Notes: generated by a model not told the origin, from the sequence alone. A stretch of DNA of 64,000 bases from Ignisphaera sp. (GCA_028275825.1 JAPWTX010000001.1:1-64000), one strand, 5' to 3'; counted from the stretch's first letter, positions 1 through 11,012 are shown. Made by a program: numbers and translations.

Positions 1-140
1 AGCATTCTCTTCAAACATTAGACTTAGCAAAGAAAATTTATAAGTGATTCATAGCTCAAAACCTATAGAATTCGCATAAAGATATAGCCTTAGCTAGATA
101 CTAACATAACTTGAGAGCATTAGTTTTCAGATGATGCTTA

Positions 141-1199
141 ATGATTTATGTAGAGAACCTGAGTATAAATCCCATCATAAAGGCGCTTGAAGTACTCAAA
201 AAGCAGAAATATCATGTAATAGGCTCTCACAGTGCTGTAAAGAAGTGTTACTGGGTTCATAAAGCACTTACTGAGAAAATGTTCTGCTATAAAGCTAAGT
301 TCTATGGTATAGAATCTCATCGCTGTATACAATTCTCACCTTCTATTCTCTGGTGTTGGAACTACTGTCTTCATTGCTGGCGATATAGGTCAAAAGATCA
401 GTGGAGTGACATATGGTTTCAGTTTCCAGAAGGTGTAGATGATCCAAGGTTCTTGGTAGAAATGGCAATAAAAGAACATAGGAGAACTGTAAGTGGCTAT
501 AAGAAGTATCCTAATGTAGACAAGAAAATGTATGAGGAGGCATTAAACCCTAGGCATGTAGCTATAAGTCTCACGGGCGAGCCAACACTATATCCACGCC
601 TAGGTGAGCTCATTAAGGAGTTCCATAGGAAGGGCATTACAACATTTCTTGTTACAAGAGGAGTTAGACCAGAGGTTTTGGCGAATCTGGATGAAGAACC
701 TACGCAGCTATATGTATCTCTAGAGGCATATGATTTAGCTAGCTACACTAAATTCAATAATCCAATATCAAGTAATCTATGGAGAAAAACCCTAGAGACC
801 TTAGAGATGTTGCCTAGCTTTTCTGCGCCAACAGTAGTTAGAATAACTCTTGTTAAAAGCTTCAACATGAATGAAGAGGCTGTCGAGTCATGGGCAAGAA
901 TCCTAAAAATAGCGCAACCAACTTTTATAGAGATTAAGGCTTATATGCACATAGGTCTTTCGATAACCAGGCTATCTAGAAGTGATATGCCTAGCCATGC
1001 AGAAGTGAGGAAAATTGCTGAGATCCTGGCAAAAAGACTTGGATATAGCCTTGTATCAGAAAGCGTGCCAAGCAGAGTAGTCTTATTATCAACTTTAGAC
1101 AGCCCTGTTATAAGATATGGTAATCCTCCAGTCACCTGGCGTGATATTGATGCTGGTGATGAGAACTCTGGAGAGTATGGGAGTAGTGAAGCACCATAG
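141..1199 (+). CDS. taw1: tRNA 4-demethylwyosine synthase (TYW1/Taw1-like radical SAM)
   Basis: ORF with SPSILWCWNYCLHCWRYRS radical-SAM cysteine motif and SLTGEPTLYP. Confidence 0.9.
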   Translation: MIYVENLSINPIIKALEVLKKQKYHVIGSHSAVKKCYWVHKALTEKMFCYKAKFYGIESHRCIQFSPSILWCWNYCLHCWRYRSKDQWSDIWFQFPEGVDDPRFLVEMAIKEHRRTVSGYKKYPNVDKKMYEEALNPRHVAISLTGEPTLYPRLGELIKEFHRKGITTFLVTRGVRPEVLANLDEEPTQLYVSLEAYDLASYTKFNNPISSNLWRKTLETLEMLPSFSAPTVVRITLVKSFNMNEEAVESWARILKIAQPTFIEIKAYMHIGLSITRLSRSDMPSHAEVRKIAEILAKRLGYSLVSESVPSRVVLLSTLDSPVIRYGNPPVTWRDIDAGDENSGEYGSSEAP

Positions 1200-1267
1200 G
1201 TTTTATACCCATTCGCTGAGGAATATAATATGTGCAGCATAAAGCCAGATAGAGAAGCTGAGCCATT

Positions 1268-2278
1268 ATGTTACCAGAGCTTGCCCGGATAGATAGAAAT
1301 GGTGCAATACAGTTTCTTGCAAAGCTCTGCATAGATGGGCATGTTAATGGATGTTTTGCAAGAATTGTGACACATATTCATAGCGATCACACTTTGCATC
1401 TGAATAAAAGCATTACGTATTGTAAATACATAGCAGGGACTCCTACCACACTAGATTTACTAGATACGTTAGGGCATGCTATTCCAAAGAACAAACAAAT
1501 TCCCTTAGGATATAGCGAAATCACTACTCTAGATGAATACAAAGTGAGATTTGAGTTTGCAGATCACATTCCAGGATCTGCACAGGTCGTTGTCGAACAT
1601 GATGGGTTATCGCTAGCTTACACTAGCGATTTTAAAAACCCTGGTACAAGAACTAAAATTATTGAACAACCTCATGTACTGGTTATTGACGCTACCTATG
1701 GTAATCCAAAACATGTGAGAGAAAAAGAAGAAGTGATATGGAGTAAATTTGTAGAGCTTTTAAAGAAGCTGCTTATGCGAGGTTCAGTAGCTCTCTACGC
1801 TTATTATGGTAAAGCACAAGATATTATGCTGAAGCTGAGGGAATGGGGCATTGATGCACCATTTCTCCTCACATCATCGCAGTGGAGAGTATACAAAGTT
1901 CTTGAAAAATATGGGTATAGAGTTGAAGACACCTTTCTCTTAAGCTCTAGAGAGGCTGAAGAGATAAAGAAATCTAAGTGGTATTTGGAGGTGCGTCACA
2001 CAGCAAATATTCCATCATATGACATTGATATAAATTCACATGTTATTCTAACAGGGAGGCTCTTAAAATCAATTTTGAGAATGAATACAGCTAATGTTTG
2101 GATTGTTGGAATAAGCGGCCATGCTGACTTTAATGACTTGGTGTACTACGTCGATGTCTCAAGACCTGATATCCTCATTGTGGATGGGTATAGAAGTGAG
2201 CATGCACACATATTTGCATCTTATGTGAAAGAACACCTTGGAGTTCGCTCTGTAGTACTTCCAGCTTCAATACAATAA
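1268..2278 (+). CDS. Metallo-beta-lactamase fold exonuclease / RNA-processing-like protein
   Basis: THIHSDHTLHL, DHIPGSAQVVVEHDGLSLAYTSDFKNPGT and ISGHADFNDL motifs. Confidence 0.75.
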   Translation: MLPELARIDRNGAIQFLAKLCIDGHVNGCFARIVTHIHSDHTLHLNKSITYCKYIAGTPTTLDLLDTLGHAIPKNKQIPLGYSEITTLDEYKVRFEFADHIPGSAQVVVEHDGLSLAYTSDFKNPGTRTKIIEQPHVLVIDATYGNPKHVREKEEVIWSKFVELLKKLLMRGSVALYAYYGKAQDIMLKLREWGIDAPFLLTSSQWRVYKVLEKYGYRVEDTFLLSSREAEEIKKSKWYLEVRHTANIPSYDIDINSHVILTGRLLKSILRMNTANVWIVGISGHADFNDLVYYVDVSRPDILIVDGYRSEHAHIFASYVKEHLGVRSVVLPASIQ

Positions 2279-2371
2279 TACCGAGTTGACGGTATTTAGG
2301 CTTATTTAAATTTATAAGAGTGCTGCACAAAATATAAGTCAAAAGTCAATGTTAAGTTTGGGTGTTATAAT

Positions 2372-2704
2372 ATGGAGTATGTATATGCAGTACTCCTACT
2401 CCATACAGCAAAGAAAGACGTTTCAGAGGATAGTGTAAGAAAGGTTTTAGAAGCTGCAGGAATAGCTGTAGATGATATAAGGTTAAAAGCATTAGTTGCA
2501 GCAGTCAAGGAAATAAATATTGATGAGGTGCTGAAATCCTCATTTGCCATGCCTGTCGCACCAGTAAGTACACCTATAACCACAGCTACTGCTGCTCAGC
2601 AACAGCAGGCAGCTCCAAAGGCTGAGGAGAAGAAGGAAGAGGAGAAAAAGGAGGGAGTTTCAGAAGAGCAGCTAGCTGAAGGACTTGCAGCATTATTTGG
2701 ATAA
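2372..2704 (+). CDS. rpl12: Ribosomal stalk protein P1 (L12)
   Basis: MEYVYAVLLLH... with acidic/Lys hinge and terminal EGLAALFG. Confidence 0.95.
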   Translation: MEYVYAVLLLHTAKKDVSEDSVRKVLEAAGIAVDDIRLKALVAAVKEINIDEVLKSSFAMPVAPVSTPITTATAAQQQQAAPKAEEKKEEEKKEGVSEEQLAEGLAALFG

Positions 2705-2810
2705 TTGCCGAGACACTACTTAGTGTAAAGCTAAATTTGAAATCTCTTTTTGAGTCCCTAGCTAGACACGTCTATCCATTTATAAATATTATGAGAAGTG
2801 GAAGTTTGGC

Positions 2811-5570
2811 ATGTCAAGAGCTATTGATGAATCTATTTATGCTGTGAATATGTTCAGCGAAAGAGGGTATAAGAGAGCTCAATGTAGGTATTGTAAAGCC
2901 TATTTTTGGAGTGCCGTAGATAGGGAGAACTGTGGTGATGCACCTTGCGCAGACTATACGTTTTTTGCCATTCCTGCTAAAAGAGTGCTTAGCTATAGAG
3001 AAGTTAGAAATATGTTTCTAGAGTTCTTCAGAAAGAGAGGACATGAAGTAATAGAGCCTAGACCTGTTGTTGCTAGGTGGAGGGAGGATCTTTATCTCAC
3101 CATAGCAAGCATCGTTGTTTTTCAACCTCATGTTACTTCAGGTATTGTTGAACCTCCTGCAAATCCTCTAGTAATAGCTCAGCCATGTATAAGACTTGAG
3201 GACATAGACTCTGTTGGGCTTACTCTGGGCAGGCATCTCACTAATTTCATTATGGGAGGCCACCATGCATTCAATTATCCTGATAAACATGTTTATTGGG
3301 TTAATGAAACAGTGGATTTTGCAAGAAAATTCTTTGTAGAAGAGCTTGGAATTCCAGAAGAGGAGCTAGTGTTTAAGGAATCATGGTGGGAGGGGGGAGG
3401 CAATGCAGGCCCCTCGTTTGAAGTAGCTGTGGGAGGTCTTGAATTAGCAACCCTAGTTTTCATGATGTATAGAGTTGATGGTGCAAGTTATATAGAGCTG
3501 CCACTGAAAATTGTTGATACGGGTTATGGCATAGAAAGAATTGCCTGGTTTACTCAAAAAACGCCTACAGCATTTCATGCTGTTTATGGGGATCTTGTAA
3601 GAGAATTCCACAAGCTGCTAAATGTTCCTGAACCTGAAAAGAGTGTTCTATATGCATTAGTTGAAAAATCTGGTAGATACAATCTATCTGATCCAAAAGA
3701 GTTTAACACTGTTGTGGATCTTGTAGCAAAGGAGTTGAAGCTAGGTAGCGTAGAGTTAAAAGAGTTACTGAGGAAGGTGTTTGATGTTTATGCTGTGCTC
3801 GATCATACAAAAAGCATTGCCCTTATGTTAGCTGATGGTGTAGTTCCTTCAAATAGTGGTGAAGGTTATCTGGCTAGGCTTGTTATAAGGAGGACGTTGA
3901 GGAGATTGAGTAGGTTGGGTGTTGATGTAAAGTTAGGCGAGCTTATATCCAGGCAAATAAGTTTTTGGGGTGATATGTTTCCAAACATGGTAAAGCATAG
4001 AAACATAATTCTAGAAATAGTTGATTTGGAGGAGGATAAGTTTAGAGAGTTGCTTTCTAAAGTATCAACAATTGCTGTGCGATACTCTAGAAAGATTCCA
4101 TCAGCAGAGGAATTAATACAACTCTATGATTCTCAAGGAATTCCACCTGATGTACTTCAGCAGGAACTTGAAAAAAGATATGGCATTAAATTCGATGTCC
4201 CGAATAACTTTTACTCTTTAGTGGCGTCTCGCCATAGCAAGCCAAAGGTCTTAAAGGAGTTAGAGGAGGAGGCATCACTACCTAAGGATGTCATAGAGTG
4301 GGCTAGTAAATTGCCTGAGACTAGAAGGCTCTTTCATGAAGATCCATATATGAGGGTGTTTAAAGCTAAGGTACAAGGTGTGTATGGAAATTTTGTTGTG
4401 TTAGATGCGACAGCATTTTACCCTGAAGGCGGTGGCCAGCTTGGTGATAGAGGCTATCTTAAAGTAGATGGGGTGACTTTTAGAGTTATTGATACGAAGA
4501 AAGTTGGGAATACTGTTATACATGTTGTTGAAAATTCTATGGGGTTGAAAGAGGGTGAGGAGGTTATAGGTGAGATAGACTGGAATGTGAGGTATAGAAG
4601 GATGAGGCACCACACTGCTACACATATTCTACTTGGAGCAATTAGAAGGGTGTTGGGAGAGCATGTGTGGCAAGCTGGTGCAGAAAAAACTGAGTATAAA
4701 GCTAGGCTTGACGTAACTCACTATAAGATGCCTGTGAGAGAGGAAATAGAAAAAATAGAGGCGTTGGCAAATAATGTAGTTGATATGGGGCTCGATGTAA
4801 ACATCACTTATATGCACAGAAATGAAGCTGAAAAGAGATATGGGTTTGTGCTGTATCAAGGTGGAGTGCCGATGACTCCAATAGTGCGTGTTGTGGAAAT
4901 ACCGCAGTGGGATGCTGAAGCATGCTTTGGCACGCATGTGAGGAATACTAGAGAGGTTGGTGTGTTGAAGATTGTTAAGGTAGATAAAATCGCTGATGGT
5001 GTTATAAGATTCGAATTTGCTGCAGGAACAGCTACAGTAGATTACATCAAGCAGATTGAGAATAGGATTGCTAGAATTGCTAATACGCTGGGCTCAAGCT
5101 TTGAAGAAGTTGATAAGAGAATTGATGGAATAGCTAAAGAGTTAGAAAGCATGAGAAACATGCTTAAGGGTTATAGAGGGTTTTACCAAGAGTTATTGCT
5201 AGAACAGGTAATAAAATATTCTGAGGATCTGGGGAGGGTAAAGCTCTATATACTAAGAGCCAGCATACAAGATGAAGAAGTACTGAGAAACATTGCTCTA
5301 AAAGCTATAAACATTGTTCCCAAACTAGTACTTGTAGTACTACAACCAAGAGAACAAAAAACATATCTAGAAATATCGTTAGGATCCGAGGCTCAGCAAT
5401 ACATCGATTCAAGAGATATAATAAAAGAATTCTCAAAACATGTAAAGATAAAGGCAGGCGGGAAGAAAGACCACGTAACAGGTATAATAGAGAACACTGA
5501 AAAAGATGTTGAAAACATTATTAGAAACACTATTAAAGAGATAATAGAATCAAAAAGCAAACAAAAATAA
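2811..5570 (+). CDS. alaS: Alanyl-tRNA synthetase
   Basis: 919 aa; archaeal AlaRS architecture, RMRHHTATHILLGAIR editing motif; follows P1 as in crenarchaea. Confidence 0.97.
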   Translation: MSRAIDESIYAVNMFSERGYKRAQCRYCKAYFWSAVDRENCGDAPCADYTFFAIPAKRVLSYREVRNMFLEFFRKRGHEVIEPRPVVARWREDLYLTIASIVVFQPHVTSGIVEPPANPLVIAQPCIRLEDIDSVGLTLGRHLTNFIMGGHHAFNYPDKHVYWVNETVDFARKFFVEELGIPEEELVFKESWWEGGGNAGPSFEVAVGGLELATLVFMMYRVDGASYIELPLKIVDTGYGIERIAWFTQKTPTAFHAVYGDLVREFHKLLNVPEPEKSVLYALVEKSGRYNLSDPKEFNTVVDLVAKELKLGSVELKELLRKVFDVYAVLDHTKSIALMLADGVVPSNSGEGYLARLVIRRTLRRLSRLGVDVKLGELISRQISFWGDMFPNMVKHRNIILEIVDLEEDKFRELLSKVSTIAVRYSRKIPSAEELIQLYDSQGIPPDVLQQELEKRYGIKFDVPNNFYSLVASRHSKPKVLKELEEEASLPKDVIEWASKLPETRRLFHEDPYMRVFKAKVQGVYGNFVVLDATAFYPEGGGQLGDRGYLKVDGVTFRVIDTKKVGNTVIHVVENSMGLKEGEEVIGEIDWNVRYRRMRHHTATHILLGAIRRVLGEHVWQAGAEKTEYKARLDVTHYKMPVREEIEKIEALANNVVDMGLDVNITYMHRNEAEKRYGFVLYQGGVPMTPIVRVVEIPQWDAEACFGTHVRNTREVGVLKIVKVDKIADGVIRFEFAAGTATVDYIKQIENRIARIANTLGSSFEEVDKRIDGIAKELESMRNMLKGYRGFYQELLLEQVIKYSEDLGRVKLYILRASIQDEEVLRNIALKAINIVPKLVLVVLQPREQKTYLEISLGSEAQQYIDSRDIIKEFSKHVKIKAGGKKDHVTGIIENTEKDVENIIRNTIKEIIESKSKQK

Positions 5571-5627
5571 AAACCCTACACAATAAAATATCTTTTGCTT
5601 AAGGCCACCACATCACGTTAACAGAAT

Positions 5628-5705
<78 letters not shown>

Positions 5706-5742
5706 CACAATAGAATGTTAAAGGAGCTCATTTTCAACTTCT

Positions 5743-5913
5743 TATCATTAAACTGATTTCATATTGCATGTGATGAATATCAGATATGCAATGATGAAAG
5801 TCATTGATTCTGTTCATTGACTTGAAGTATATCACTCACGGCTTTCTGGTATGTGAAAGGAATGGACAAGTTTGCGTAGCTTCTCGAGGTACTTGGGGTA
5901 ATAGTTATCTGCT
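5743..5913 (-). repeat. Left copy of inverted repeat bounding the accessory island
   Basis: Reverse complement aligns to 19801-19972; encodes ADNYYPKYLEKLRKLVHSF then conserved TGA and hairpin. Confidence 0.8.
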
Positions 5914-6333
5914 TCGCTTGAGAGATCTTTCTTCTTCATACCTTGGGAAAAATGTGGAGAGCTTTCTGTTTGCAGCATCTCCAAGACCAACCTCCTCAAG
6001 AAGCCCTCTACCAAGCCTCCTAGCATCAGAAAGTGAAAGCCCTTTGCAAGTTGCTAAATACATGAAGTAGTCCAGGATCTTAAACTCCTGTTCAAAAATG
6101 AGAGATAGGAACCCATCCAATTCTAGAAGAGGCCAGGCCTTTTCCCTTGGCACAGGGTAGCCATCTATATAAACATCGCCAGCATCTGAAGGTAGAACGC
6201 CAACAGCAATTCTAATTGTGTTAGTCTTGCCAGTGCCATTAGGTTCAACATAGCCAGCAACTTCACCATTTCTAACCTCAAAAGACATTCTGTGTAGTGC
6301 CATAACTCTTTCAAACCTCTTAGAGACCCCCAT
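5914..6333 (-). pseudogene. ABC transporter ATPase remnant (truncated, frameshifted)
   Basis: MALHRMSFEVRNGEVAGYVEPNGTGKTNTIRIAVG degenerate Walker A; signature-like FSQGMKKK in another frame; joins repeat sequence abruptly. Confidence 0.75.
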
Positions 6334-6419
6334 AATTTCAATTACAGTTCAGCACCAAGCACAGTTATTTAGAACTCTACATATATAAAGCTATTTCTAT
6401 TGAATTTGAAGCTAGCTAC

Positions 6420-7060
6420 CTTACCCTTCTCGCCTCATTAATTACCTCTCTAGGTGCTATTGTCAATGCAACCCCTTTACTAAATCTGAACTCGATGGGC
6501 TCAACAATCTCCTGTGGCTGTAGAGCTTACGTATTCTATTATGTACTCTACCCAAAGTCTGTGAAAACTCCAGAAAAGCTCTGCTTCTTCACCACTAGCC
6601 TCCCTGACCCTCAGCCCCAGGTCTGTAGCATCTTTAGTCGCTATAGCTATGCTTTCTGTTTATAACTAACAAGCTTCTCGGCAATTTGCCTAGCCTTCTC
6701 ATGCTCTCCCTTAAGCATTCTACTTGCTAAAACCCTTTGCACAAAGCTCTGCATTATGCTCTACAGCTCTCTTATAGTCGCCAAGTTCAATGACAGGCAG
6801 CCTTTCTAGAATAGCGTTAACAACATCTCTTGGAACTCTGCTGCTCAAGATGTTGAGAATTTCTAGAATTGATTGCAACGGTATGTAGCGCTCTGTCTTC
6901 AAATCGTAGATAACTGGGTCTATGGGCTCAGCTATAGGAAGCATTACAAGCTCGTCACCTGCAAGAGCTAGGAGTGTTCCAGCACTTTTAGTAAACCTAG
7001 ACACATAAATAACAAGCTTCTCTCTAGCAAGCCGTAGTCGGGTCTACATCAACTGTAGAT
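6420..7060 (-). pseudogene. Multi-frame remnant of an unidentified protein
   Basis: Coherent peptide pieces in different frames (SRFTKSAGTLLALAGDELVMLP..., KMLKGEHEKARQIAEKLV, DATDLGLRVREASGEEAELFWSFHRLWVEYIIEYV, EIVEPIEFRFSKGVALTIAPREVINEARRVR). Confidence 0.5.
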
Positions 7061-7290
7061 ACTTAGCTTAATCACCTTCTATAACTATCAGCACCTCAAC
7101 CCTCTCCCCATGGAACTTCCTGAGTCTCTCCTGATTAGGCGGGTAGAGAGCAATTCTGTTTCCAGAGTACTTCGATACTGATGCTTCAAAATGTAGACAA
7201 GGCTCATGAAACCACCAGAGATATAAAATAGAAGATTTATAAACTTTGATAGCAAAATTAATTGTTATGATGCTTATTAGCCTCTCTATG

Positions 7291-8411
7291 AGGGTTTTGG
7301 TAACTGCCAAGATTGAGGCTGTTGCCCCCGAGGGAGGTGAGACTATACTAATCCAGTTCCTAAAGATTTATAGAGATGTTGTTCAGCACATAGTTAACAG
7401 GATTTGGCTTTTGGATGATGCTCTATCTGAAGAGAAGTTGCATAAAATGTTTTATGAAGAATTAAAGAGGTTTGGTTTTAGAGCTCATCACGTATCTGAG
7501 ATAAGAGGGCTAGGGAGGTTATTGAGGGTGCTAAGAGGAATAATGGCTCTAAACCTGTATTGAGAAGGTTAACTGCTAGAATACATCAGCTAGACTATAG
7601 AATTGACTTCAATGCAAAGACGCTAAAGATAGCTGTTCTAAATGATCAGTGAGTTAAGCTAAAGCTCAAGTGGTATAAGTATTTAGATAAGTATCTCGAT
7701 GGTTCTTGGAGATCTGGGGAGATGTTGATTAGCTATAGAAATAATAAGATATTTGTTTACATAGCATTTCATAGAGGTGTTGAGCTCATTGCCTTCAAAG
7801 CTGTTGTAGGTGCAGACATAAACTTCAACAATGTTACATACACTGTCATAGACTTGAGTGGAGTTCTAATCACATTTGGTGTTATACCGTTTAGGGGATT
7901 GAGGAGGGCTCTACACCTAAAGAAGCTTTCTGAAGATTTGCAGAGGAGGTACCTAAATTCTTGGAGATTCATAAAATGGGTTAGAAGGGCTAGGGGTAGG
8001 TGGCTTAGCAGAGCGAGGAACATATTGATGGATTCAGCCCATAGATTATCTAAAAGAGTTGTGGAGATAGCTAGTGAGCATAAAGCATTGATTGTTTTTG
8101 AGGATTTGGAGAGGCTTAAAGAGAATAGCAATAACAATTACAGACTCTCATGGGAAAAATCCTTGTGGTGCTATAGGAGGGTGCAGATGTTCACAGAGTG
8201 CAAAGCCATTTTTCACGGAATTAAAACAGTTTATGTAAACCCATTTAAGACATCTAGGAAATCACCTAACGGCGAAAAGCTGAGTTTCATAAACTACAGA
8301 TTCGTTAAACTAGGAAACATAATAACATCTAGAGATGTTGTTGCGTCTTGGAACATAGCGCTAAGGGGGATTAAAGCGTGTGAGGGGCTCAAGGATTTTG
8401 TTGAGCCCTGA
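7291..8411 (+). pseudogene. tnpB: IS200/IS605-family TnpB (OrfB) #1, frameshift plus in-frame stop
   Basis: Three colinear pieces: MRVLVTAKIEAV..., REVIEGAKRNNGSKPVLRRLTARIHQLDYRID..., then GADINFNN, VFEDLERLKEN, TSRDVVASWNIALRG. Confidence 0.85.
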
Positions 8412-8480
8412 TAGCCCTGCAGATGGGGGTGTGAGAACACGACCCAATGCGGGGAACCCCGGGGTAAAGCACTTAAAACT
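8412..8480 (+). ncRNA. Possible omega-RNA/reRNA remnant downstream of tnpB #1
   Basis: GC-rich segment with small hairpins (GTGT-GAGA-ACAC; CGGGGAACCCCG) directly after tnpB. Confidence 0.35.
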
Positions 8481-8718
8481 AATTACAGCTATTCACAGAT
8501 AAATGCCTCGGAGGAACCCTCTGGAGGTATGTTACAAGCAGGTAGGCCTCAACAATATCACCACCAGAGCAGAAAAGCATAATGTCAAGCCTATTAACAG
8601 CCCCAAGCTCCCTAAGAACAGTGTATATAGAGTCCACAGCTCTTGCATTAACATACCTGTTAACACCAAAAGGTATTGGCACTACAGAAAAACCTACAAT
8701 CTCCCCAAACCTTTTCAA
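8479..8718 (-). pseudogene. Truncated ClpP/SDH-type serine protease-like protein
   Basis: SVVPIPFGVNRYVNARAVDSIYTVLREL...LFCSGGDIVEAYLLVTYLQ then loss of homology. Confidence 0.5.
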
Positions 8719-8903
8719 AACCTTAGAACAAAAACACTGAAAGCGTGAACAAGATTCACAACACCATCAACAAGCATATGGCTACATCCTCAAGTACAGG
8801 TATTCTAAGTAAACCTAGGAGCGCCACCAACTTTAAACCTATTACAACTCATTTAAGCTGGAAAAAGCCATAGCTACACAAACAGGCTTGTAAGCTAACT
8901 CTA

Positions 8904-9297
8904 TTAATCAATGAGAAGAGCTTTAACACCAAGCTTTTCAGCAATCTCAGCCTGCTTACCATCAGCTGTAACAAGCTCCAAGCCTTTTTCAAAGCAAAGA
9001 CAATGAAAAGACCATCATAAACTGTAAGCCTATGTTCAACAGCAATTCTAAGGGCTTCTGCAATATATGGTTTACAACTAGAAGAAAAGCTCTTCTAATA
9101 GTCAAGTCCTCAACAATTTCTCTAGCAAAATCAAAGCTCATTTCACTCCTCAAAACCTTTTTCCAAAGAGCATTTGCAACTTCTATAACAGCAAGTTCTA
9201 GTGTTACCACATCCTCTAGAACTACTTTTCTTACCCTTTCCCAGCTAGGTTCACGAACATAGTACTTTACAAGTGCTGAAGAGTCAGTGATTCTCAC
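8904..9297 (-). pseudogene. vapC: VapC PIN-domain toxin, frameshifted near 9060
   Basis: MRITDSSALVKYYVREPSW... plus, in another frame, ALRIAVEHRLTVYDGLFIVFALKKGLELVTADGKQAEIAEKLGVKALLID. Confidence 0.8.
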
Positions 9298-9508
9298 GAT
9301 CCTCCCTTATAGACTTAACCGCAAAACCGGGCTCACTAGGCTTAACATTCTTTAAAATCTCATCCCACTTCTCAACAAACTTCCTGATCTTGATTTTCCA
9401 AGCGAGTTCCTCTAAATGCTTTCTAACTTCTTCAGCTATATCAACACCATTTTCCTCCAAAATCTTCTTAACCTCTTCAGGAACTCTAACGCTAATAACA
9501 ACACTCAT
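9284..9508 (-). CDS. vapB: VapB-type antitoxin
   Basis: MSVVISVRVPEEVKKILEENGVDIAEEVRKHLEELAW; overlaps vapC start by 14 nt. Confidence 0.8.
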   Translation of the reverse strand: MSVVISVRVPEEVKKILEENGVDIAEEVRKHLEELAWKIKIRKFVEKWDEILKNVKPSEPGFAVKSIREDRENH

Positions 9509-11012
9509 AGCTACTCATCAAAGTATACTGTATTTGTCTACAAGTTTATAAACCATATATATCTACACACCTTGAACTAATAAAGTATGAGAAAACTTGA
9601 GGTGCTTAATAAAGAATATGCAAAGCGCTACGTAGTTCTCATGAAGATGTGAATGCTATCCCCTCTCACTTCTCCTCAGCTTTCGCTCCCACCTACATCT
9701 CCACAAACCCTTGCCAAAGCCCTCTACAACAATCTCAAATTCACCAGCAAGCACACCGCTTATCAGCGGCTCATCTACAATAGGGTTAAGACAACAATGT
9801 CTGTTAAAACCTCTCTAGACTCAACATCCCCTGTCACGACCTTGACCAAAGCCTTTCTAGAGTAGAGCTATGTCTGAGGAAGTTCTCTTGCTGTCTCTAA
9901 AAACACTTCATAGGTGTCTTCAGGAGGCTGCAGATTAAGGGGTTTTGCTATGTCTATAGGTGTTGGGTTTCAAAACTGTTATAGTGTAAGTGTGTTAATA
10001 ACTCTATTGCTAACTCTTATCCTCAGCTTTATAGCCATAGTCAACACCCTTAATTCTATCGACAAGCACTCTATGCATTTCAGCACCCGTTCTACAAACA
10101 CCTACAATACATTGCTACATCTAACCATAAAGCTGTATTCAAATACCCTACTCCAATTGGTTAAGTGTTTAAGCAATAATGCAAAAACTTTAGACAATTA
10201 ACAAGCAAAGCTTGCTCTCCACGTGTACTTTCTTCCGCTCTTCTGATGACTTCTCTTCCTCATCCCTTTCCCTATACCTCCTAAAGACAAACCCAAGTGT
10301 TATTGCTGCCAGTAGGTGTAGTTTTCAAGCCTCTGAATAATTCCCATACCCTAGCACCACTACTCTCACCAACTCCTCTACTTCCTCAAGCATAAACTCC
10401 CCAGGACTCTTCCCATATACTTCAGCATCATTTCCCACTCCTCCTTATTGACTATAGCAAGCCTAGCCATTCTGTGTGCCTCCTTAACCAGGAGATCCTT
10501 AGGCATTAGCCCTAATCATGCCCTCACGAGATAAGAACTTAACAAAGAACTCTTGGTAACCAGTAAAAGCTAGTGCAAACCTTTCAATCTTATTACTAAC
10601 TCTCTTCTTAACCTCCACAAACCCCCATCCACATCATTAAACCTCTTCTCAGACCCTTGAACCTCTTATCAATACCTTCAAACTTCTTGTCAATCTCAAT
10701 AAACCTCGTATTTACATACAGCTTTAGATCCGCAATTCTATCCTCAAGCAACCTAAACTTATTATCTGTCTCAGGAAACTTCCTCCCCATTCAGTAGGCT
10801 AAGCTAGCCACAGACACAACAACAGTTGTTAAAACATTGACTAGGACATCTATAGGGATACCATTAGCCACTAGCCCAGCCACAGCTAATTACCTGCTAT
10901 AAGAGGTGTAATATATGCTGATGCGAAATATACTTCTACAGCATTCAACTGTTTCTTAACCGTAAAAAAAAAAAAGCCGAATTTTTAACTAGTTTTTCTG
11001 GGTGTCTCTAAA

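Noticed and set aside
5752-5800. GTGATGA/ATGATGA strings in the left repeat resembling box C/C' of a C/D sRNA (and similar on the minus strand of the right repeat)
   Set aside because: No properly spaced D/D' boxes; the strings are explained by the conserved palindrome.
9653-10201. Small plus-strand ORFs as possible genes
   Set aside because: No recognisable domain; composition looks like antisense of decayed minus-strand sequence, insufficient support.
10965-10978. Poly-A tract before the exported protein as a regulatory site
   Set aside because: Simple homopolymer in AT-rich intergenic DNA; no further evidence.
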